The notes beneath the pieces are model-generated. The model saw nothing but the letters and a program-made list of their open reading frames with translations, had not been told where the DNA came from and did not search any database. From the NCBI GenBank assembly GCA_034509735.1, contig JACGWO010000008.1, positions 12,411,864-12,475,863 on the forward strand: a DNA stretch of 64,000 bases, written 5' to 3'. This document shows, piece after piece, positions 23,375 to 47,812 of the stretch (positions are counted from its first letter, which is position 1; each line of letters begins with the position of its first letter). The DNA is from Sesamum alatum (Eukaryota > Streptophyta > Magnoliopsida > Lamiales > Pedaliaceae). The position numbers were made by a program, and so were the translations under genes.

Positions 23375-24303
23375 CTTGAGGTTGTCTTTCCTGCTTCGAA
23401 TGATGATGCTTGGGAACGGCTTGGTACGATCTTCGAAGTCTATGTCTGAAATTAAAGAAGAAATTAGAAGTCAAGAGCATCCGTACGTGTGCATGTGCGT
23501 ATGTGTAAAAACAAAACATGTGGCATGGGCAAAGGATCAAAGAACCAGTCTCATGAATAGTTTCACAAACGCGCGGCGAGCAGAATCTTCATGAAACTCA
23601 TGTGAAGAATTGAAGTTACTTACTCATAAATTCAAAGCAAAAACAACACAAAAGCCAAGGGATTACGTCAAGGAAGATGAAGAGATTGCAGAAAATTCAT
23701 CTAAGTTCGTTCGCTTGATGAAAATGAAAAGCCAAAAGTCATCCTTTTATAATGGTTCTTTGTAAGAGAAAATTGGAAAATTTCCTTATTTCTCAAATTC
23801 TGAAGAAGAAGGAAGATCGCATATATGGGAATGCAATTATTAATTTTCACAACTTGAAAGACTAGAATTTTTTGTCTTTGTTTCTCGAATCTGCCGCGGA
23901 AGATTCTGCAAAGGAAAGAAGCACAAATTTGATCCTATTGTTGTTTGCACATTGAACAAAAGAAGTCTTTTTTCTGTTGGTGTCCTTGCAAGGAATTAAC
24001 ATGCTGACATATGATTTTCTTTTACAAAAGGAAACACACACATAAAAGAAAAAGGAAAGAAGTGAAGAATAAACAAAAGGCGCGCAAAGGGTGATTCACA
24101 GAAGATATGTTTCTCTGTTCTCTACTGAGGCTGCTGAATGGGAATTAACAAATAAATTGGTTTGGGCCTTTTGTTCAAGGAAAGAATGATTTGGGCTTTT
24201 GATGGACCCACACAAAAAAAAAGAGATAAGAAAAAAAAAACTTCAAGTCACGCCTTCCACAACAATTGGTATGTTCTTTGCCGAACCTTGAAGTGGGGGC
24301 ATT
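23375..24303. other. Gy2 non-coding region before the 3' LTR
   Basis: This is 5' leader sequence of the antisense gene, or 3' UTR of Gy2. It has no domain. A purine-rich GAAGTGGGGGCAT (about 24290-24302) lies directly before the 3' LTR and fits the polypurine tract that primes plus-strand DNA synthesis. Confidence 0.6.
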
Positions 24304-24988
24304 TGTTGATGTCGAAATATTTTGGAATAAATTACAAATTAAAGCCCAAATAAATTGACTAATAATTGGATTCCAAAATAAAATTCCATAATAAATTTGG
24401 GCCTATCGTGTAAAAGAAATTAAATTCATAAGCCATATTAAATTTGGGTCTTGTGTATCTTATGAGTCAATCCAAAATAAATATAAATTTATTATTTTGG
24501 GTTGGCTAAATCGAGCTAGGTACATGTTTAAAATGTAGTACGTCAGAAGACTAGTCTATGTCAAAGCCCATGGAGATAAAGCCCAATGGTAGTGAGGCCA
24601 AGCTGCTAAAGCCCAACTCACGCCTATGAATAGAGGCCTCAACCTCACAAAGAGATACAGACATATATACAATACAAGCAAAAATCTAGCAAGAGCAAGT
24701 CCAAAGTTTTCTGCCACAATGAAGCTCTGCAACTACAAGGCCTTGATACGAAATTTCAAGGTAGCACATGATCGCCTTCTACAGATCAGAGGGAGATTGC
24801 ATATCCGATTCAAGAACAAGCTCCAAGCCCTTGAATCCACATTCGTAGAGAAGAATCAGGGGGTTACTTTAAATTCAGAGATTGTAAACCACTTTTTACT
24901 CAAATTAATATATCATTTGGTCCTATTATTTGGTCCTATTTTTCCTGTCGTGTAATTAGTTTTTGCAGACATGAAATTTGAGTGAACA
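24304..24988 (+). repeat. Gy2 3' LTR
   Basis: 685 bp, TGTTGATGTC ... GAGTGAACA. It has a 13-bp local duplication (ATTTGGTCCTATT, twice, near 24914-24940) absent from the 5' LTR. The TATA box is changed to TATGAATA. These differences show the LTRs have diverged since insertion. Confidence 0.92.
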
Positions 24989-24993
24989 AATAT

Positions 24994-25398
24994 CTCGAAT
25001 TTGAAACCGGTGCAAGGCAGGATTTGACGATTGTGACGTGAGGCGCCTCATTGCATGAGAGCATAAGCTGACACCTCTCCCGTGGGGGGTGGTTATCGAG
25101 GAACGACTGCCAGGCGAGTATCCCTGTGAGGCTACCTCTAGAGGGTCGGGCTCTGGTCCACCTTCACACGGAGGGGTTCGTAGGTGGAGTCTGAGGAAGG
25201 CGGTTGAGAGCAGCGCCGACTTCGGGCCGAACCGTCTAAGGGCTAAGACGTTCCCGACGAGGAGTAGGAGGAGGTAGCGAACTCTTCCCCCAGCGGGAGG
25301 CGAAGCCTCCTGCCATCGGGGGGAGGGAGAGAGGGCAACTAGCCCTATCCTCCTAGACAGGGTCTCCTCCTCTCTCCTACCCCTCGATTATAGACCAA
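24994..25398. other. GC-rich segment of Gy3 interior
   Basis: Much richer in G+C than its surroundings, with no persistent coding frame. It continues the DNA into which Gy2 inserted and leads into the Transposase_28-like fragment. Confidence 0.4.
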
Positions 25399-25800
25399 CT
25401 CATAGAGGAGTATGGTATCCCTAAAAGTTTCACTCTTATTGTTCCTTCTCCCAAAAATCAGACAGACATTCCCCTTACGAAATGCCTCTTTTTTTTTTTT
25501 ACTGCTCAACTGAAAGCTGGTCTCTGTTTCCCGATCCCCTCCTTCTATGATGAGGATGTCGTCTGCATTTTTGGGGTTCCTCTGAATCAACTGGCCCCAA
25601 CTCTTTTCACCTCTTGTCCGGTTTTGTCATGGTTTTCAAATACCATGGTTTTATTCCTACAAGGCAAGATTTTTTTGCTTGTTTCCAGTTGAGAAGGTCG
25701 GAGCCTGAGGTTTTTCACTTTTTCTCCTGAAGGGGGGTTCGATTCCTGCCGGCCCCCAATGCCCCTAAGATATGGAGGGGCAGTTTTTTCTATGTCATGT
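25399..25800 (+). pseudogene. Transposase_28-like ('putative gypsy type transposon') domain fragment
   Basis: A plus-strand frame reads LIEEYGIPKSFTLIVPSP, then AQLKAGLCFPIPSFYDE and FGVPLNQLAPT. After frameshifts near 25555 and 25615 it continues in pieces such as FKYHGFIPTRQDFFACFQL. This layout (IEEYGIP, LKAGL.FPL, F...PLNQL.PN, G.V) is that of the plant Transposase_28 family (PF04195). It is opposite in strand to the Gy3 LTR, like the antisense ORFs of Gy1 and Gy2. No start codon or complete domain remains. Confidence 0.6.
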
Positions 25801-26277
25801 CTCGTGCCCACATCAATTACAAACGAGTAGCGTAAGTAGCTTGTAAGCCTAAAATAACTCATCTCCTTGGGGAAATCAGAGCGGACAATATCTCATGCAA
25901 CGGGTACTATTAATTGAGTTGCATTCCACATTAAACTAATTATGCAAATTGAAATTGTAGCTAATTTTTGAAACTAACCTTATCCTTAAGGTGAATTAAA
26001 AAAAAATTAATTAGCATAATAAATAAATAGTTAAAATAAAATCACGATGAGATTAAAAAACTACAAATATTATAACTTTTATCAAAATATAGTTTTAATA
26101 AAATTTAATCCAAGAAATGAAGTCCAGACGGAGATTTAGAATAAAATAATTTCAATTATGAGTTTGGATATACCAACTTATATATAATACACTCCATCCT
26201 CTCGTATGTATTATCGAATTGGAATTTCTATTGAAAATTAATTTACATCTTTTATTGTTATTAATATATACACATTA
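25797..26277. other. LTR/TRIM-like fragment, then AT-rich DNA
   Basis: Around 25797-25905 the phrases GTGCCCACATCAATTAC and AGCGGACAATATCTC resemble the CCCACATC ... GGACAATATC block of many plant LTRs and TRIMs. Beyond 25910 there is only AT-rich sequence. Borders are not defined. Confidence 0.25.
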
Positions 26278-27918
26278 CACTACACACAAAAAAAAAGGAT
26301 TTGGAGTGGATTTTATGATCGTTCCAATGCCCGTTCCTATTAGGAATGGGCATTGGATCTATTGAGAAACGGAATCACGTCGCTGACGTCACATTCATCT
26401 TATATTCCATCCTTTATTTTTGAAACGGTCAGACCGTTTTCAAAACCGTTTCAATTCTTGTGTTACAAGTTGTGTTTCTTACTACCATGCCAAAAATAGA
26501 ATGGCAAAATATTGCAACACAGTTAGAAATGCTTTTATAAACATTGGAACGACCCTCCAATGGCAGATGTGTACTGTTCCAAAATGCGGTCCAAAGTCTG
26601 TTGAAATATGGACAGTTGAAAAAATCATTCCAAAATGAGGTACAATTTAAGACAGTTTAAGTACTCAGAAATACTTGTATTACAATACCTGTTCCTAAAT
26701 ATGGTATTTGTGAAAAATGGTATGCATTCCAAGCTCCGTTCCAAAGTGAAGTACAATTTGGCACGGCTTTAATAGATAAAAAAAAAAATGTTGTATTACA
26801 ATACTCGTCTCAACTACGTTACAATTATATGTTACAAAATCGTTCCTAGTTACAGTTTTAAATAATCATTCCTAACTCTATAAAACCGTTCCAAATGTTA
26901 CTCAAAATCATTCCAAAATGTGTATAAAAAAATATCTAGTGTACGTTGTGGTTATGATAACTCAACATTCGCCAACCGAATTAATTCCAAACTTAAACAT
27001 GTATAAGATTTTGTCTATTTAAATATATGTAACGGTCTGACTTAAAATCACATGGCGTGATTGAAGGTTTCACTGTTTTGAATCTCGCTTATTACGAACC
27101 AAATACAATATCTCAATATCCGTGTACCAAAAATGCCCAAAACTTCATCGAATGTAGTCTTTTGTCTATTTAATCATATCTAACAGTCTGATCAAAATTT
27201 TAACGATCTGATTAGGTGATGCAGTACAATAATATAAGATGCTAGTTACATCTGTGTAATACTAACAAAATAGAATATTTAAATATATTTCATATAACGA
27301 ACATATATCAATCTCATGAAAAATATTTTATGTTTTCAATTGTCTTAATCCACATATTGTATGCTTTTCTTCGCCCATTAACGTGTCTGGTACGATTTTT
27401 CTTAGTTTTTATATATTTCCTTGAAAAATGAATAATTATTTGGAACTCAAATAGGAATGATTTTGTAATACGGATCTTTATACGTCGTCGTTTTTATGAT
27501 AAAACAATGTCATTTTTTAGTTTTGGAACGGTCATAGGAATGGTCGGCTAAAAAATGACCATTCCAGAAAGAGTTCCAACATATTTTCATTTGACGCCTT
27601 CTGAAAAATAGGTCCGAAAATTAAAGTTTAGAACGGTCATATCAAATTGACCGTTCTAACAAGAGTTCCAACATAATTTCATTTGGTGCCTTCTAAAAAA
27701 TAGATGGAAAAATTTAAATTTGGAACGATTATCTCAAATTGACCGTTTCAATATGAGTTCCAACATAATTTCATTTAGCGCCTTCTGAAAAATAAGTGGA
27801 AAAATTAAAATTTAGAACGGTATTTGGATTGGTCATAGGAATGGTCGGCTAAAAAATGACCGCTCCAAAAAGTTAATATAAAAGTGGCACTTAGCATATT
27901 TTTGCTCACTCTTCATCT

Positions 27919-27933
27919 CCCCCCCCCCCCCCC

Positions 27934-28018
<85 letters not shown>
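27919..28018 (+). repeat. C-run, (CT)n and (AT)n microsatellite in CACTA-1
   Basis: A run of 16 C, then about 25 CT repeats, then about 16 TA repeats, follow each other directly. The C/T-rich sequence goes on to about 28230. An open frame through it is low-complexity, not a gene. Confidence 0.9.
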
Positions 28019-28020
<2 letters not shown>

Positions 28021-28209
28021 AAATTCCCCCCGTTTTCACCTCCTCCCGCCATTTCCGTCGTCCCCTATTCCTCTCTCTCTCTCAGATTCCCCCGTTGTTC
28101 CCACCTTCGCCGCTGCCTGCTCCCACCGTCCCCCTCATCCACGTCGTTCCCGCCGGCTCTGCCTACCTACTCCGCCTCTTTCTACATATGGAAACCCTCC
28201 CCCCAACCC

Positions 28210-28380
28210 CTCTAAGCGTTAGTATTATTGTGGTTTGTGTGAATATTGTGGATATTGTGGTTTTTGTGAATATTGTGGATATTGAGATTTTTATGAATAT
28301 TGTGGATATTTTTCAAAATGCATATTGTGGACAGACAATTTTTTTTCAAAAATGTATATTGTGGATTTTTGTGATTTTTG
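28210..28380 (+). repeat. GAATATTGTGGAT tandem repeats in CACTA-1
   Basis: Irregular tandem copies of a 12-22 bp unit based on GAATATTGTGGATATTGTGG. Open frames across it are repetitive and not credible genes. Confidence 0.7.
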
Positions 28381-28947
28381 TCGAGTTTCTGAAATTTTCT
28401 TGCATTTTTTCTGATTTTTTGGGTAATTTTATGGTTTTTCTATATTTAAAAATGCATTTTATAAAAACAAATATTAAAATATTTTCTGAAAATTTTAAAA
28501 TTATTCTGAAATATTTTCTAATATATCGAATTTTTTGCAGGTTTTCTATTTTATTTTTTACGATTTTTTATTGTTGGGTTAATTAGTGTTGATATGAAAT
28601 ATAAAAAATGCATTATGATATGAATTGTCGGGTTAATTAGTGTTGATATAGTAATTGGTTAATTATATGTTTAATTGTTGGTTAATTGTTGATGAAATTA
28701 ATTAGTGTAGAGTTCATTGTTTAAATTTCTGAAAATAATAATTTTCCTTAATTTTTGAGAATTTTATGTAATTTTCTACAAATTTTGGGAATTTGGGAAT
28801 TTTGAGAATTCATTTCTACAAATTTTGGGAACTTGAAAATAATTTTTCTTGCTGTAATTTTGAGAATTTTATGTAAATTTCTGAAAGTTTTATGTAATTT
28901 TAGTTCTGTATTTTTTATTTTTTTTTTGAATTTTATATAAATTTCAG

Positions 28948-29056
28948 GTTATTTTAGGCTCGAATGATCGGACTGGAGACAATGATGATCGACATGATGA
29001 GTATGATGAAGTTGATGCAGGACCATGCTGATGAGGGGGGGTTGAGTGTAGATTAG
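28948..29056 (+). pseudogene. C-terminal exon remnant of CACTA transposon protein
   Basis: After an acceptor-like ATTTCAG, the frame reads RLEMMIGLETMMIDMMSMMK and ends with a stop at 29054-29056. The same Met-rich tail (CMTRLEKMMTDVMTMMRSMQ) ends the CACTA-2 gene on the minus strand near 59690-59760. This shows CACTA-1 codes to the right and kept only the last exon. Confidence 0.6.
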
Positions 29057-29715
29057 GATTTTTTTATTATATTTGTAAATGTAAAAATTTTTGTATTAAT
29101 ATAATTTTTTTTCATTATTATCCATTTTTATGTTAATTGCATTTCATTATTCAATATTTATTTAATTAATCAAATTAAAACAAAATAATTAATTTTACTA
29201 ATTAATTATAATTATAAACTTATTATTTCAAAATTAAAAAAAATTAATAAATATATAATTTAGGAACAGGCTTTTAAACGGTTTGTGAATGTGTTTAAAC
29301 AAAATAAATTTTGTTCCAAATTTAATGACTAAATATCGTAAGAACCGGTCCAAAATAAATCCTATAACTGTCCCAAACATGTATTCCAAACAAAGGATAC
29401 AACCGTTCCAAAGTATATCCAATTGAAGGTTCAAACTGTGTTCCGATGCCCGTTCCAAATAGAAAAAAGTGTTCCAAAAATAGAATTTACATTTTTAGAT
29501 AGTCAAACGTATTTAAGAACAGTTTATGAACAAGCGGTACAAAATCCGTTAGTAATTAGGAACGGTCACCATCCATCCGTTCCAAATATTTAGGAACACC
29601 GTCTATTACGACGGAAGGACTCATATTCCATGACCGTTCAAAATGCCGGTCCAACAGTGTCCATCTACTAAAAATCGCCTCTAAACCCGCTCCAAATTCC
29701 GCTTTTTTGTAGTGA

Positions 29716-30315
29716 TTATATGTATTCCTTAAATAAATGAATGACTTAATCTTTATACACATAACACATAGATATTAAATAAAATAGAAAATACAATGCA
29801 ATTTGAAATAGAAGATTCAATCCGATGTATTATTACTGATAGGGATATATCAATCAACCCTATAAAAGGCAAAATGAATGGCCCAACTCGACGACTCTGA
29901 ACCAGGGTCGTATGATTCTGTATTTGAGAATCAAGATCACACCACGTGGATCCACACTCACACGAACATCGGGCCCTATAAATACTACGTAATTTATTAC
30001 TTTCATACTAGCTTATAAGTTTTTTTTTTAATCTGACAAAGTGACTTAAACATCAAAGAATCTTTATTGATAACTATTCAACGAGCCTAACAATCTCTTT
30101 TTTTTTTTTTTCTCAAGTTTCCAAATACCCAATTTGAACTACTTTTGGGACACCTCAGGTCCTTAGCACCCGACCCAAATTACATATGTTGTTTGAACTT
30201 ATTATAAAAATAAATAACTTAATCTTTATATACGTTACGTATGCACATTAAATAAGATAGAAATGCAATATATTTTAAAATAGAAAAATTAATCCGATAT
30301 TTTATTACATCGGTC
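29716..30315 (+). repeat. ~120-bp direct duplication upstream of ADH-like gene
   Basis: Copies at about 29716-29840 and 30195-30315 share ACTTAATCTTTATA, TTAAATAA.ATAGAAA and AATCCGAT.TATTA. The first copy touches the right end of CACTA-1. No gene lies between them. Confidence 0.5.
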
Positions 30316-30505
30316 GTTTGAACAAACACGAAATTTTATACAAATGAGAGCTGGAGAAGACAAAAATGCACTGTCTAGTGATCATAGATTGTCCCAATGA
30401 GAATCATTTAATAGAAAAAAAAAAATGCAATATGAAAATACAAAAACAAATTGAAAACAAAAAGTCAAGCTTATTGCCGGGGCCTTCCGAGGTTCATTTA
30501 TTGCC

Positions 30506-30513
30506 TATAAATA
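30506..30513 (+). promoter_or_regulatory. TATA box of ADH-like gene
   Basis: TATAAATA in TTGCCTATAAATATAATG, 59 bases before the ATG at 30572. It is the only good TATA motif at a suitable distance. The transcription start was not determined. Confidence 0.5.
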
Positions 30514-30571
30514 TAATGTAATGAGATTGCTTCTTTACACGATTTGTCTGAATTCGTAGACTTCTTTCACA

Positions 30572-44605
<14,034 letters not shown>

Positions 44606-45190
44606 AGTTTGACCTTTCATATTTTATTTTTCTACTATTTTCATTTCATGCTATGTGTGTAATTACAGCATGTAAAACAGTTATATTTCTATTTTTGGCT
44701 ATGTGTGATATAAATAGTATAATGAAAATAAGTTGGGAAATGGAAGACTACTGTTTTTGTGTACTGGCCATGACCATGTTTCCATTTTCAACAACATGAA
44801 GTTGTTTTCTTTTTAGACAAATATTGCATATATATATATATAGTTTAATGCAATTTACCTCATATGATATTACAAATAAACAAATTATCCTTATGAAAAA
44901 AAAAATAACAATTTATAGAGGGTTGCTTGTATTTCTCTCTCTCTCTATATATATGTTCTTCTAGAAAGATTGTGATAATATTTGTATAAACATCTTATAA
45001 AATATTTTAAAATTTATAAAAACAATATTTAAAAATTAATTTTATAAAATATTTTAGATCAAACAATTAACAAATATATGATTAATGATCTCCTAAAATT
45101 CGAATGTACAATAGATCATATACGTACTAAAATTGACCAAAGTACGTAATTTAAACACACTAATTAATATATCTTAATATTTTTATCAAT
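44606..45190 (+). other. ADH-like 3' flank
   Basis: 3' untranslated sequence followed by AT-rich DNA. No clear poly-A signal could be chosen among several A/T-rich candidates. The open frame at 44587-44799 overlaps the ADH stop in another frame and is not supported. Confidence 0.4.
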
Positions 45191-45199
45191 TTTTTTATT

Positions 45200-45230
45200 T
45201 GCTCACGTATCGCGTGTGCCTGGATTGCTA

Positions 45231-45231
<1 letters not shown>
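45200..45231 (+). other. Possible Helitron 3' end
   Basis: GCTCACGTATCGCGTGTGCC is followed by TGGATTGCTAGT. A short GC hairpin just before CTAGT and then an AT run is the pattern of a Helitron 3' terminus. A similar pattern on the minus strand is at about 56910-56945. No 5' end was paired with it. Confidence 0.3.
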
Positions 45232-45267
<36 letters not shown>

Positions 45268-46388
45268 GAGCTTACAGTTTCTTTGAGAGGAGTGAAATAC
45301 CGTTCATAGAACTGGCAAAACTAACAAATACTATATGTTTTTTCTAATAAAATGAGCATATAAGATTGAAATAATTTCAATTTTGGTATCTTAACTATAC
45401 CACTAATTCAATTTTCATATCCCATGTTTTCGAGTCGTCAAATTTGGTATTTAATGTTTCTATTTTTCATTACTGTTGCTACCCATCGTTAGTTTGACCG
45501 TGAAAACTAATAGTCAACCCCAATTTGGAGGAAAAAAGAGCGGGATTTCCTCAATGAAAGGGCATGTTAGATGCTTCAGTGTTCACTACACAAGAAAGAG
45601 TCAAGAGAGTGGAATTGAGAAAATATTAGCAAAAAACGAGAGGAAAGAGGAGAAATCAATTTCTATCTTTCTCAAATTCGAGTACGGGTTCGCCTGGTTA
45701 GAATGTTTACGTTAATGTTTTAAAACCCAGACCATTGATTGAACCGAAAAACTGGCTAGGTCAAGGGTCACTGGTCCAACCGCTGGGTGAATTGTGATCG
45801 AACTAGTCCGATTTTATGAGTTGGACGAAACCGATTTATGGACCAATGACGGTTTTACCGATCAGGGCTGAATTTTAAAAGACTGGTGGTTTACATGGAA
45901 AAAATTTATTATGAGTGTGGAAAATCGAGCTTCTATTTAAGACTTCTTGAACCAAAGTAAATCCGAAAAGAAGATTTTGGGTATGTCCTAATTACGGAAA
46001 ACAGGTTTTTTTCTCTCGTCATGAGAGTCCTTTCTCTTTTGAGAGGTTCCTCCCCTATCGCTTAGGGTTTTGTCCTTCGTTGCTTGTTTGTTGTTGATTT
46101 GGGCGAGATCTGCTCCTCGGATACTGGCTTTGTCATGCGCTGGGCTTTTATCGCTCGGGGGCCCTCTTAGATATGTGCTTCTCCAACGGATTTTGTCTCC
46201 CTCTTGCGCGTGTGGTTAAGTCTCTTTCCTTTTTTTTTTGGCTTTCTTTCGTGTCCGGCGCTGTTGTTTAGTTTTCTTTTGTCTTCTTTCTACTCTTTTG
46301 TTGGCCTTTGCTTTCTCTGTGTGTCCACAGGTTGCAGGTTCCTCTGTTGGGCTAGGATCCCCATCTGTGCTTTGGTTTTCCTCTCCCT

Positions 46389-47513
46389 TTGGCTATGGCG
46401 TCTGATCTGGTCCGATTGGGGGCATCGCTCTTGCTAATGGAAGAAGAGGAGTCTAGGCTGGTTTTCCCCATGGGTATCTGGCATGTAAAACCTATGGCTC
46501 ATGGTTTCTTTGTGGTGGGCCGTTTAGTCGCGAGCAAGTCCTTCCATCCGGAAGCACTCCACACTACTCTAAAGGTTGCTTTTAACCCCGTCAAGGGTAT
46601 GGAGTTTAAGATGATCGAAGGCGAGCGCTTCTTCCTTAAATTCTTCCACTCTCTGGACCGAGAACGAGTATTGAATCATTGCCTTTGGGCTTACGACAAA
46701 AAATTGTTGGTTTTGGCCCCTGTGGATGCGTCTGAGGATCCGAATTTGGTTGAATTAAACTTCTGTGAGTTCCATGTGCACATTCATGGTCTGCCCCTGG
46801 GGAAAATGACAAAGGAAGTGGCCTCTTTTATACGAAACAAACTGGATCGTTTTAAGGAGGTGGAGCTTGATGGGAATGGTGAAGTTTGGGGGTCTTCTAT
46901 TAGGATTCGAGTGGCCATTGACATCACAAAACCCTGCAGAGAGCGTTAAAAAATCAGAACAGTGTTGGGTGACGAGCAGCTGATTTCCTTCACATATGAA
47001 AGGCTTTCAAAACTTCTATTATTTTTGTGGTCGATTGGGGCACTTGTCTTGCCAGTGTGAGCTGCAGTTCCAGGAAGGATTTTGTGATCCGGGAGATAAT
47101 CACCCGTATGGGAATTGGCTCCGTGCAGTTCTTCCGCTAAATTCCCGGGGTTGAAGTGGCGGGGTTCAGGCTAAAGACAACTCCCACGGCCTCCGGCGAC
47201 CAACCTTTGTATCGCGCAGCTCCATTCAATCCCAGGTTCCTATGTCATCCAGTCATGGTCAAGCCATCTTTGGCGACTTCGCCAAGTTGGACCAAGTATC
47301 CTCATTCCCCCCTCTCTCAAAACAGCTGAACACTCCTGCCCCTCCCCCTCACCTTGTTGCACCTCACTCTTTGGACTCCATCACTTCCCACCAACTCACT
47401 CCTAACTCTGACCCAAACTCTGCCCCAGCCCTTAAGGAGGTGTCCTCCTCCCCTTTTCCCCTGCTTCCCCGCCCCCGGGCGTCACCCCTAAACATCCTTC
47501 CCCCATCCTGAAA
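46389..47513 (+). pseudogene. LINE ORF1: DUF4283 and zinc-knuckle protein
   Basis: ORF1 products bind the LINE RNA. From the ATG at 46389 (a second, at 46395, fits MASDL-type starts) the frame runs 186 codons through a DUF4283 domain, with VVGRLVASKSF, LKVAFNP, KFFHSLDRERVL and FHVHIHGLPLGKMT. An in-frame TAA at 46947 is followed by the continuation KIRTVLGDEQLISFTYERL. After a one-base shift comes the finger FCGRLGHLSCQCE near 47025-47065. A proline/serine-rich C-terminus lies at 47242-47511. The stop and shifts make it a pseudogene. The DUF4283 plus CCHC order is usual for plant L1 ORF1. Confidence 0.85.
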
Positions 47514-47812
47514 AGTAGCCTTCCCACGGAATGCCCTACTCAATTACCCCAAACTTCCGACCAGCTATCCTCTCTCCCATACACCTTCGTGGCCTGCCCC
47601 AACCCCAAAACTGAACCTAGCTCCTGCTAGCCTATCAGTCACCCGTTACCAAAGCCTAAACCAAGACAAAATACAAAACGTCACTTGGTAGATGAAAACA
47701 CTGAGGATGAGCTTGTGACATAGGGCTCGAGCAAAGTTGGTAGGTTGGTGCTCCCTCTGATAGATGTGACTAATGTTATGGCGGAGACGGCGGGGCAGTC
47801 CCGCCGTGAGCC

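Larger units (their letters stand above)
19993..24988 (+). mobile_element. Gy2: deletion derivative of the Gy1 family with two LTRs
   Basis: The element is 4996 bp with LTRs at both ends and a perfect 5-bp target duplication AATAT (19988-19992 and 24989-24993). The gag start near 20739 is intact for about 20 codons, then jumps at about 20800-20811 straight to the end of RT. This loses about 4.6 kb compared with Gy1. A second loss removes the integrase core and C-terminus near 22005. What remains is RNase H, the second RNase H, the integrase N-terminus, the antisense PMD pseudogene, a polypurine tract and the 3' LTR. It could only have moved with proteins supplied by another element. Confidence 0.93.
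26278..29714 (+). mobile_element. CACTA-1: internally deleted En/Spm-type DNA transposon
   Basis: Terminal inverted repeats are CACTACACACAAAAAAAAAG at the left and, on the minus strand from 29714, CACTACAAAAAAGCGGAATT. A shared TTTGGAG.GG lies just inside both. Subterminal regions are full of short repeats of GTTCCAAA, GGAACGGT and AACGGTCAT on both strands, as usual for CACTA elements. Its right end matches the left end of CACTA-2 (57777 onward) for several hundred bases, so they are one family. Most of the coding part is missing. Flanks are TTA and ATT, so no exact 3-bp target duplication was found. Confidence 0.8.

Noticed and set aside
25020..25300. Possible rRNA or tRNA piece, because of high GC content
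   Set aside because: No tRNA cloverleaf and no recognised rRNA core sequence; it is better explained as element interior next to the Transposase_28 fragment.
27833..28586. Open frames with long Ser-Leu or Arg-Glu runs, then Val-Asn-Ile repeats
   Set aside because: They are translations of CT/TA microsatellite and a short tandem repeat in CACTA-1.
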